The notes under the pieces are model-generated. The model ran no database searches, was not told the DNA's origin, and saw nothing but the letters and a program-made list of their open reading frames with translations. A DNA stretch of 64,000 nt from Bacillota bacterium. Lineage in GTDB: Bacteria > Bacillota > Clostridia > Acetivibrionales > JAMNXU01. The DNA lies in contig JAMNXU010000019.1 in the NCBI GenBank assembly GCA_023623175.1, forward strand, positions 49,561-113,560, given 5' to 3'. Each line of letters opens with the position of its first letter. Position 1 is the stretch's first letter. The translations under genes and the position numbers were made by a program. This document shows, piece after piece, positions 26,538 to 34,970 of this stretch.

Positions 26538-29500
26538 ATGGTTTACAAGAGGTTGATGGCATTAATATTGTCGTTGTTAATAATAGCAACCAATGCATTT
26601 ACTTCTGCCTTTAAAGTTTTTGCAGACAGTTATTTGATCGGCTCAGCCGATGCAAAAAGCAACACGGTTAGCGCTGATCTTGAGCCTGTATCAAATACGG
26701 CCCCGACAGCAGGACTGTCTTTTGCGCCCAAGAAGAAGGTTGATTTGATTGTAAATATAGGCAAGACTAATCACGATGAAGGATTGATTGCTTCCAGGTT
26801 AAATAATGCTGTCGTTCCCGCTTTGCAGGCCAAGAACATTGACGTTCAGGCTACGATAAAAAAAGAAATGTATTCAGGTTACGGCAAAATCTTTGTTAAT
26901 AATGGCAACAGGGCTGTTCTAATGCCCGATGGCTCTGTTTTCATGTGGGGTGAAAACAGGACAGGACAGTTGGGATTAGGGTTTTCGGGCGAAGTTCCCC
27001 GTTCAAGTCCACAGGTAGTATTTAGTGACTGTGTTGATATATCATTGGGCAAGGATCGTTGGGGCTATATTGTAGCCTTGAAGAAGGATGGCACTGTGTG
27101 GCGTTGGGGGAGAGAAACAACGTCCCCGGTTCAAATGAGCGGTTTGGAAAGTATTGATATTGTTGATGTTGAGTCCGGCGGTAACAGTCCCAGTATTTTT
27201 GTAATAGACAGTTCAGGTAATGTTTATTCAGCATTTAATCCGACACAAGTAATCATAAATAACGCGGTAAAAGTCTCCATAGGCGATTATCATTCTTTGG
27301 CGTTAAAAAACGATGGCACTGTTTGGGCCTGGGGTAACAATTTATATGGCCAGCTGGGTGATGGCACTACTGAGCAAAAACCTCCTTCTTCACCTGTCCA
27401 GGTTGTTGGTTTGTCCGATGTTATTGATATAGCTGCAGGAGAAGGTTTTTCACTGGCTTTGAAAAGTGATGGCACTGTATGGTCGTGGGGTGATAATTCC
27501 AATTTTAAGCTTGGTTATATCAACGATGGTCCCCAATTGTTACCGAGGCAGATACCCGGGCTAAGTAATATTACAAGTATAAAAACCGGATATAATTTTT
27601 CCGTGGCGCTCCATCGTAACGGTACTGTTTACCGTTGGGGCTACTATACGGGTTCAACGATTTCCGTTATTTCTGAATTATCCGGTATAGTCCAAATTGC
27701 TGCCGGAGCTGATAACAATATTGGCGCAATAGCGTATGACGGAAAAGTTTATGAGTGCGGCAGCTATCAGGTTGAAACATATCCTGAGCTTTATGGTATT
27801 GATCCTTCTCCTTACAACAATTTTAGAGTGGTTAATTATTTCCCTGCAAAATTTGTTAAATTTATTGGTGAATTAAGTTTACAGAGTTTGCGTATTGCAT
27901 TGGCCGATGATGGTACTGTCTGGCAATTAAACTTTGAAACAAGAAAACTTCACAAAGTCCCAGGTTTGGACAATGTAGTGGATATATTTGGCTTGAATAC
28001 GGAATCTTTTTTTGCATTAAAGAAGGACGGTTCCATGTGGGCTTGGGGTAATAATGCCAATGGTCAGTTGGCCGACGGTACTAAAATACACAGAAGCGAG
28101 CCCGTTCTCGTGACTGCTATTGAGGATTTAAGATTGATTTCAGGTTATGTTGGTGGTTATGCTGCTGTTGGCATAAAGAAAAATGGTGATGTTGTAGCAT
28201 GGGGGAGATATTTATTATCTGGTGAGGAAATATTAGAACTTGGCTTTAGTTTTCCCAATGCAGTTAAAATTGTTTCGGGCTGGTATCATACACTGGTCCT
28301 ATTAGATAACGGTGATGTTTATGCCTGGGGCGGCAATTTCTGCGGTCAGATTGGCGATGGCACAACGGATCGTGCGGATTATCCCAAAAAGGTTTTTTCT
28401 GATGCAATAGATATCCATGCCGGCGGTGAAGGTTCGATAGCAATTAAAAGTAATGGCGCAGTATATAAATGGGGCCGCAGCCGTTACTATAAATGGGGGA
28501 CTTTGTCGTCCCTGGAGCCTGAATATGTTCCCGGAACTGAAAATTTAAAACCTTTTGCATGTATAAACAATCATGAACAATCGTGGATTGTTACAGATAA
28601 TGGTGTATATTACTGGAACAATATAAATGTATCTCCTTATTACAACGATGAGGCATATATAGGTTATAGAGGTACGGTGCAGTATGATGGCAATCAATTA
28701 CTGTCCAGGGACGGAGCATTAAGTTATGTAACTGCCTGTCATACGACCGATAATCCATTTATTGCTTACCAGGAAACCTATAAAAGCATTAATAGTATTA
28801 TTGAGAATACTACATGGAGAGAAGGTTCTGCTACGTTTTTCATCAACATACATGATCCCGATTTGTATAACCTGCTTGATCAATCGGATTTATCAGGTCT
28901 GATAGAAAAGTTTTTAAACAAAAATATCTCGTTTGTATCGTTGGGAACGCTTAACAATGAAGATCAATCCAACGAGTTTATAAATAGCATAAACGGAAAC
29001 GGAATATTTATTGATAACACCGACCTGGACTCTGCTCTGGACGGACTTTGTGGATACATAGCCGAAAGCTTTTATCCAAAAGCGGATATATACATTAACA
29101 TAGGCGATACTGCCCATAACGATATCGGCTTTGTGCAGAATCTGGCAGACAACAGGCTTGTTCCGGCTCTTAAAGACTGCCGGGTAAATGTGAGGGTGTT
29201 CGTGAATGACGGGCGGGACCTGCAGGTCACTGAAGTGCTCGACAGTATACCATGGCGCAGCGAAGCGGAAAGGTTTTTTGTAAACATCCATGATTTAAAC
29301 CTTGCCGAAACGGAACATCTTGCAGAAATCCTGGAATCGCGGGAAATATATTACTGCGGTTTCGGCACTGCCGGCAATGAACAACAGATCAGTGAACTGG
29401 TTTCCCGGATCGAAGACAGGGGTTTGTATTTCGACAATACTGATTTGTCCGGTTCGATGGACAGGCTTGCCGGTTTTATAGGAAGCAGGATCAATACAAC

Positions 29501-32500
29501 GGACGCAGGAGCCTTTGTGATTGTGGGCGAGGAAATTACTTATCACGCGTTTTACAGTGATACGGAACTGGACCCGAGGCACCGAAGTCGTTGGAAATAT
29601 ATCCATGATCCGTACTGGTTTGACAACCCGTGCGGAATCTTACCTGATTCCGGGCAGTACAGGGATTTTCCCTACAACAGTTTTTACATGCCGGGCAAAT
29701 ATACCGTAAGTTTTCAGGCAATGGACAATCCCAAAAGCGGAGCCGCGTTTGACGAATACCGGCTTTGGAGCGATGATACCGAATTCAGGACAGTAATTTT
29801 CGTTCACAGGAAACCCGTGGCACAGTTCGGCATAACACTGGCCTATGACGAGTCCAACGGATGTTATATTCCTTCGATAACCGACACCAGTTATGATCCC
29901 GACCATACTTCAAGAGCCGATAAAGGGATCGTAAAAAGATTCTGGCAATGGAAGGAAATTGAAGACAACCTGTGGAAGGACGGCCTTCCCGTAAGCCTGG
30001 AAGCGGACAAGGAGTACCTGGTAAAGCTTGTAGTTACAGACATGGAAAATTCCCGGAGCGATCCTGCAATAAACACCGTCAGCACGGGACCGGGGAATAA
30101 CCCTCCCGTAGCCCGGTTTGTGATATCGCCAAATCCCGTGAAAATTAACCAAAGAGCAATTATTATTGACAATTCCTTTGATCCCGACGGGCACGACATT
30201 GTTGAAAGAGTATGGACGCTGGTGAAGGAATCTGTTGTAGAGTATGCAGGAAGCGAGGCTCCCGTGGATTTTAGTCCATGGGGGCCGGGGGATTACGAAC
30301 TGAAGCTTAAGGTGAGGGACAGCCTGGGTGCATGGTCGGAGGAATACACCGAGAGTTTTTCGGTAATCAGCGACAGGTTACCGCCTGTTATTGAAATTGA
30401 GCCTGCCGAAAGGGATTGGGCCAATGTCGGAGTGACTGTGAAGGTAACGGCGACGGATACCGATTCGGGAATCAGCGAGGTGCGATACTGCTGGAGCAAA
30501 ACCGCAGAAAAACCGTCCATGGTCTGGGAGATAACACATAACGAAAGTTTTGAGGTAATCCAGTCCGAGCATGGCGCCTGGTATTTTCACGTTGAAGCTT
30601 TTGACGGAAGCATAATGAAAAATGCCAGTTATATTGTCGCAGGGCCTTACAAAATTGACACGATTCCGCCCGTTGCAACCGTCAGCATAGATCCGCCGGG
30701 CTGGACAAATACCGACGTTGTTATAAATGTGTCTGCTGCAGATGAAGGCAGCGGAGTGGGAAGCATACTGTTGCCTGACAATACCTGTGCCGTTGGGGAT
30801 ACTGCTCATTATTCAGTTGCAGCCAACGGAAAATATACATTCGTTGTTGGGGACAACACCGGCAATTTAACCGAAATACCTGTGTATATTACGAATATCG
30901 ACAAACTTGTTCCTTCCGGTGTTTTTACTCCCAATAACACCAGTTGGACCGCGGACGGCGTAAGTGTCGTCTTTGACCCCCATGATGAGGGAGAAAGCGG
31001 CGTCCTGAAATGGAGATACAGGCTTTCCAACGATGCAGGAGAATCATGGGGGTCATGGTCTGACTATATCGAAGGAGATACATCCAGGGAAATAAGTCTT
31101 GCCCTCGAGGGAATATGGAAAATCCAGGCGGAGATTTTCGACAATGCCGGCAATTCGGCACTTGTGGGATCAGGATTGTATTATATAGATAAAACAGCGC
31201 CTTCGGGTGTATTTATTCCTAAGTACAGCGAGTGGACCACTGAAAATGTATCGGTGATTTTCGACCCTGCTGATACGGGCGGCAGCGGTATTGGCCGATG
31301 GAGATACAGAACTTCGCCTGACGGCGGTTCAACATGGTCGGAATGGAGCGAATATATCAGCGGCGACACGAGCGGTTCTATAAACATTACAGCGCAGGGA
31401 ACATGGCTGATCCAGGCAGAAGTGACAGACAACGCCGGCAACCGGTCTATCGTTTCTTCAGGCGTTTACAGGATAGACAGGGAAAAACCTTCGGGGATTT
31501 TCACGCCCAATAATCATGGCTGGACCAATAACTGCATTACCGTTGTTTTTGAACCAAGTGATACCGGAGGCAGCGGATTGCAAAGCTGGAGGAGCAGGAT
31601 TACGTCCGACGGCGGAAACACATGGAGTCCTTGGAGTGCTTATGTTGACGGCGATTCCGGGGGAGCATTTGAATTCGATTCCGACGGCATATGGGCGATA
31701 CAGACGGAAGTTTTGGACAACGCCGGCAACAGGGCACTGGTTTCCTCGGGATATTATTATATAGACAAGACAAAGCCATCGGGCGAATTCAGACCCGGCA
31801 GCCGCGACTGGTCAAGGGACAGCGCGGAGGTGGTGTTTGACCCCGATGATAAGGGAGGAAGCGGCGTTTACAGGTGGAGGTACCGCGTATCATCCGACAA
31901 TGGGGTCTCGTGGGGAGAGTGGAGCCCTTACATTGCAGGAGATACGGCTGTTGCGATAAGCCTTTCAGAAACGGGCATATGGAGAGTTCAGGCCGACATT
32001 TATGATAATGCCGGCAACTCGGCCGTTTTTACCTCGGGAAGCTACCTGATAGACAAAGTGCCGCCCTCGGCGTCGTTCACACCCAATGAAAGCAACTGGA
32101 CCAATAAAGGTATTATGGTGGCGGCAGAACCTTCCGACAGGGGTGGCAGCGGAGTTTACAGGTGGAGATACAGGACATCGGAGGACAGCGGAGGCACATG
32201 GAGCGAATGGAGTGATTACATAAATGGCGGCATAACGCGATATGTACATCTGAACAAGCAGGGGCTCTGGATGATCCAGGCCGAGGTGGAGGACAAGGCA
32301 GCCAATGTCGAAACGGTTCTGTCCGGAATATATAAAATTGATTTCACGCCTCCTTCCGTAACATTTTCACCTGACGGATGCGAATGGACCAACAGGGATG
32401 TTGATGTCGCGATGGCAGTGACCGACGATGGCAGCGGAACCGATTGCTTCAGGTACAGGCTGTCACAGGACAATGGCATGACATGGAGTTCGTGGAGTGA

Positions 32501-34283
32501 TTTCATATATTCTGAAACCGGAACCGTAAGCATCGCAGGAGGCGGTATATGGATTATACAGGCTGAAGTCGTCGACAGGTCAGGCAATATTGCATGCATT
32601 AACTCAAAACCCTATTTCATCGATCGTGAAAACCCGGCGGGCGAATTTGACCCCGATGGCTGCAACTGGACAAATACGGTTTTGAACGTGGTTTTCAAAC
32701 CTGTGGACAGCGGCGGCAGCGGAGTTAAGATGTGGAGGTACAGGAGCTCTTTTACAGACGGTATTACATGGGAAAACTGGAGCGCTTACTTTCCCGGCGC
32801 GCAGGAACGCAGCATTGCCGTCGACAGGGAGGGTACCTGGAGGATCGAAGTTGAGATCATTGATAATGCCGGAAACGGTACGGTTATTTCATCAAAAAAG
32901 TACCTAATTGATATGACTCCGCCCCACGGGCGTTTTGAACCGGACGGCTGCGGTTGGACAAAGGAAGATATATCGGTCACTTTTACACCCTTTGACTATG
33001 GCGGCAGCGGCGTATATCGATGGAGATACAGGACCTCGGCCGATGACGGTGAAACGTGGAATGCCTTCAGTCAATATTTTTACAGCAGTAATGATTATAC
33101 AACTGAATTTACGGAGAACGGACGGTGGAAGATTCAGATTGAGGTGGAAGACAACGCGGGCAACCGGTCGGTAATTACATCGAGCACCTTCTGCATTGAT
33201 AAATCACCTCCTTTTATAGATTGCCTGCCGGTCTCAAGAGACTGGGCAAACACGGCAGTTCATGTTCAAATCACTGCAGGCGATGCGGAAAGCTGTATTC
33301 CTGTCCTGAAATACTGCAGGAGCTCTTCGCCCGACAAACCCAAGGAAGGCTGGATGCCTTTCGGGGATTATGTTTTCTTCGTAACCCAGGAGGATACGGG
33401 AGAATTTTATCTTCACATGGAAGCAGTGGACGCGGCGGGCAACAGCACATATAAATGCAGGGGACCTTTCCGCGTCGACAGGGTGCTGCCGGTACTGAAC
33501 TGTTCGCCGGAAACACTGGAATCAGGCAAATCCCCCATAACGGTAAACATTAACGCGTGGGATGCCCACAGCGGCCTGAAATATGTCGAGTACCTGTGGT
33601 CTACGTCTCCGGAAAAACCCGCTTCAGGCTGGGAGAGAGTCCTGCAGGGGAACTTTGAGACATCGGTGACCGAAAGGAACACGGTGTATTACCTGCATAT
33701 CGTCGCGGCGGATAACGCCGGCAACACGCTGTACCGGTGCCTGGGCCCATACAGGATAGTACTTGAGGCCTATGATTTCACCATAACGTCCATTTTGGAC
33801 ATCGCGTGGAGAGGTTTTTATTTCGACCTGGAAAATCCGGTAAAAATCAGTGGTGAAATCCGCGGCTATCCAAAACGGGAAGGCACGGATATAAAAACCG
33901 GCAGTTTACCCGTAAACAGCGCCTCGCTCATTCCTTATCATGTAAAAAGCGTTAAGGCAGGTTACAAAATCAAGGGTTATATAAAAGTGGAAGGCGAACC
34001 GGAAAGCGTGAGCTTTACGGCGAATTATTATTCCGGCGGAAGCAGGAAAGCGAAGACAATTCCCACTGTAAAATCGGGCATAACCTATGCCTTTGAATGG
34101 ATAATACCGGAAGACACCGATGATGGCACATATATTACTTTTGACCTGACAGCGGTGCGCGACGGAAAATCCTGCGGAAACGAAATATGGACGGACCGGT
34201 GGAGTGAAGGAAATTCGGACCGAAAAGTACTGTATATTAAGGGGAATGCACTGGAGGATCTGCAATATATTCAGAGCCATTGA
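26538..34283 (+). CDS. Giant exported protein with inserted RCC1-type propeller and eight 96-residue Ig-like repeats
   Basis: 2581 residues. Signal peptide 1-30. Residues 68-112 start a domain (VDLIVNIGKTNHDEGLIASR) that is interrupted by RCC1 repeats (about 113-742, 'GTVWAWGNN.YGQLGDGT' units, roughly a dozen blades) and resumes at about 744-845 (GSATFFINIHDPDL, IDNTDLDSALDGL). A continuous second copy follows at about 850-988 (ADIYINIGDTAHNDI, RFFVNIHDLNL, FDNTDLSGSMDRL). PKD-like domains fill 989-1280, Ig-like domains follow, then eight repeats begin at 1459, 1555, 1651, 1747, 1843, 1939, 2033 and 2129, each with WRYR, W..WS.Y and DNAGN motifs. Two related domains and a C-terminal beta domain (about 2425-2581) close the protein. 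No LPXTG or S-layer anchor is visible. GGGGG precedes ATG 26538. Function unknown; surface binding is inferred. Confidence 0.85.
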   Translation: MVYKRLMALILSLLIIATNAFTSAFKVFADSYLIGSADAKSNTVSADLEPVSNTAPTAGLSFAPKKKVDLIVNIGKTNHDEGLIASRLNNAVVPALQAKNIDVQATIKKEMYSGYGKIFVNNGNRAVLMPDGSVFMWGENRTGQLGLGFSGEVPRSSPQVVFSDCVDISLGKDRWGYIVALKKDGTVWRWGRETTSPVQMSGLESIDIVDVESGGNSPSIFVIDSSGNVYSAFNPTQVIINNAVKVSIGDYHSLALKNDGTVWAWGNNLYGQLGDGTTEQKPPSSPVQVVGLSDVIDIAAGEGFSLALKSDGTVWSWGDNSNFKLGYINDGPQLLPRQIPGLSNITSIKTGYNFSVALHRNGTVYRWGYYTGSTISVISELSGIVQIAAGADNNIGAIAYDGKVYECGSYQVETYPELYGIDPSPYNNFRVVNYFPAKFVKFIGELSLQSLRIALADDGTVWQLNFETRKLHKVPGLDNVVDIFGLNTESFFALKKDGSMWAWGNNANGQLADGTKIHRSEPVLVTAIEDLRLISGYVGGYAAVGIKKNGDVVAWGRYLLSGEEILELGFSFPNAVKIVSGWYHTLVLLDNGDVYAWGGNFCGQIGDGTTDRADYPKKVFSDAIDIHAGGEGSIAIKSNGAVYKWGRSRYYKWGTLSSLEPEYVPGTENLKPFACINNHEQSWIVTDNGVYYWNNINVSPYYNDEAYIGYRGTVQYDGNQLLSRDGALSYVTACHTTDNPFIAYQETYKSINSIIENTTWREGSATFFINIHDPDLYNLLDQSDLSGLIEKFLNKNISFVSLGTLNNEDQSNEFINSINGNGIFIDNTDLDSALDGLCGYIAESFYPKADIYINIGDTAHNDIGFVQNLADNRLVPALKDCRVNVRVFVNDGRDLQVTEVLDSIPWRSEAERFFVNIHDLNLAETEHLAEILESREIYYCGFGTAGNEQQISELVSRIEDRGLYFDNTDLSGSMDRLAGFIGSRINTTDAGAFVIVGEEITYHAFYSDTELDPRHRSRWKYIHDPYWFDNPCGILPDSGQYRDFPYNSFYMPGKYTVSFQAMDNPKSGAAFDEYRLWSDDTEFRTVIFVHRKPVAQFGITLAYDESNGCYIPSITDTSYDPDHTSRADKGIVKRFWQWKEIEDNLWKDGLPVSLEADKEYLVKLVVTDMENSRSDPAINTVSTGPGNNPPVARFVISPNPVKINQRAIIIDNSFDPDGHDIVERVWTLVKESVVEYAGSEAPVDFSPWGPGDYELKLKVRDSLGAWSEEYTESFSVISDRLPPVIEIEPAERDWANVGVTVKVTATDTDSGISEVRYCWSKTAEKPSMVWEITHNESFEVIQSEHGAWYFHVEAFDGSIMKNASYIVAGPYKIDTIPPVATVSIDPPGWTNTDVVINVSAADEGSGVGSILLPDNTCAVGDTAHYSVAANGKYTFVVGDNTGNLTEIPVYITNIDKLVPSGVFTPNNTSWTADGVSVVFDPHDEGESGVLKWRYRLSNDAGESWGSWSDYIEGDTSREISLALEGIWKIQAEIFDNAGNSALVGSGLYYIDKTAPSGVFIPKYSEWTTENVSVIFDPADTGGSGIGRWRYRTSPDGGSTWSEWSEYISGDTSGSINITAQGTWLIQAEVTDNAGNRSIVSSGVYRIDREKPSGIFTPNNHGWTNNCITVVFEPSDTGGSGLQSWRSRITSDGGNTWSPWSAYVDGDSGGAFEFDSDGIWAIQTEVLDNAGNRALVSSGYYYIDKTKPSGEFRPGSRDWSRDSAEVVFDPDDKGGSGVYRWRYRVSSDNGVSWGEWSPYIAGDTAVAISLSETGIWRVQADIYDNAGNSAVFTSGSYLIDKVPPSASFTPNESNWTNKGIMVAAEPSDRGGSGVYRWRYRTSEDSGGTWSEWSDYINGGITRYVHLNKQGLWMIQAEVEDKAANVETVLSGIYKIDFTPPSVTFSPDGCEWTNRDVDVAMAVTDDGSGTDCFRYRLSQDNGMTWSSWSDFIYSETGTVSIAGGGIWIIQAEVVDRSGNIACINSKPYFIDRENPAGEFDPDGCNWTNTVLNVVFKPVDSGGSGVKMWRYRSSFTDGITWENWSAYFPGAQERSIAVDREGTWRIEVEIIDNAGNGTVISSKKYLIDMTPPHGRFEPDGCGWTKEDISVTFTPFDYGGSGVYRWRYRTSADDGETWNAFSQYFYSSNDYTTEFTENGRWKIQIEVEDNAGNRSVITSSTFCIDKSPPFIDCLPVSRDWANTAVHVQITAGDAESCIPVLKYCRSSSPDKPKEGWMPFGDYVFFVTQEDTGEFYLHMEAVDAAGNSTYKCRGPFRVDRVLPVLNCSPETLESGKSPITVNINAWDAHSGLKYVEYLWSTSPEKPASGWERVLQGNFETSVTERNTVYYLHIVAADNAGNTLYRCLGPYRIVLEAYDFTITSILDIAWRGFYFDLENPVKISGEIRGYPKREGTDIKTGSLPVNSASLIPYHVKSVKAGYKIKGYIKVEGEPESVSFTANYYSGGSRKAKTIPTVKSGITYAFEWIIPEDTDDGTYITFDLTAVRDGKSCGNEIWTDRWSEGNSDRKVLYIKGNALEDLQYIQSH

Positions 34284-34353
34284 GTTTTTCAGGTGTTCAC
34301 ACATGGCACACAGGAAAGCAAGGCGCCCGGCGCAGGACCAGTAAGCCTTGTCC

Positions 34354-34382
34354 TTGACACGAAAGCAATTCGTATGTATAAT
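34354..34382 (+). promoter_or_regulatory. Promoter of the T-box/alaS transcript
   Basis: TTGACA (34354-34359), 17-base spacer and TATAAT (34377-34382): a consensus sigma-A promoter about 90 bases before the T-box core. Confidence 0.9.
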
Positions 34383-34469
34383 TTTACCGAGATATTTGTC
34401 GCATAGCAGTGTTATTCCGTAAAATTTGCTGCTTTTATCCATGGGCAGTTTATTTTGATGAAGGCATAT

Positions 34470-34689
34470 GCAATGAAGAGAAGAGTAGCGTGCAAGGATA
34501 CCTTCAGAGAGAAGGCGGACGGTGCGAGCCTTCAGGTTCCTGCAGGTGAAGCAGACTCTGAGCAGCAGGCCGGTAAAAAGGTCTGCCGTATGACCGCGTT
34601 AAGGTCCTTAAGTGCCCTGCTGCCAGGCGGGGAAATAGGGTGGTACCGCGGATCAATACTCTCGTCCCTTTTGGGAAGAGAGTTTTTTT
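34470..34689 (+). promoter_or_regulatory. T-box riboswitch, alanine-specific (GCA specifier), for alaS
   Basis: The leader has the T-box hallmarks in order: AAGAGTA near 34481, a stem I with CAGAGAGAAGG, a specifier segment GAAGCAGA in which GCA (34551-34553) is an Ala codon, the T-box sequence AGGGTGGTACCGCGG (34637-34651), and a terminator with stem ACTCTC..CCC (34658-34668) and GGG..GAGAGT (34673-34683) plus seven T. The TGGT in the T-box bulge is complementary to an ACCA tRNA end, as expected for tRNA-Ala. Uncharged tRNA-Ala should favour the antiterminator and raise alaS transcription. Confidence 0.93.
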
Positions 34690-34699
34690 GTAAGACACC

Positions 34700-34852
34700 G
34701 TGGTACACGGGGACGGTTCTCTTGTCCCACCCTGATACACGAGCGTGGTACAGGGGGACGGTTCTCTTGTCCCGCCCTGGCACGAGCGTGGTACAGGGGG
34801 ACGGTTCTCTTGTCCCGCCCTGGTACGCGAAAACGGTTCTCATGTCACGAAC
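34700..34852 (+). repeat. GGGACA-type palindromic repeat array between T-box and alaS
   Basis: Three copies of a 43-45 bp unit beginning GTGGTACA.GGGGACGGTTC and ending TTGTCCC.CCCTG.. at 34700, 34745 and 34788, and a fourth degenerate copy (AAACGGTTCTCATGTCACG, 34829-34848). The core is the same as in the arrays at 15.7 and 16.2 kb, but the spacer sequences differ. It lies downstream of the T-box terminator and upstream of the alaS ribosome binding site, so every alaS mRNA carries it. The rest of 34284-34970 holds no gene. Confidence 0.9.
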
Positions 34853-34970
34853 GCATGGGAAAACGAGAAATATGGAAAATAACATTGGGAATAAACAATA
34901 AATCAAGTCCATTGCAATGCAAAAACTTAACTATTGCAACGTAAATTGAAAAGAACGGGGAGAGATTATT

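Noticed and set aside
34700..34852. CRISPR array
   Set aside because: Repeats are palindromic, spacers are near-identical rather than unique, and there are no cas genes.
34455..34901. 148-residue reading frame before alaS
   Set aside because: It is made of the T-box leader and the palindromic repeat array; the repeated peptide units come from the DNA repeats.
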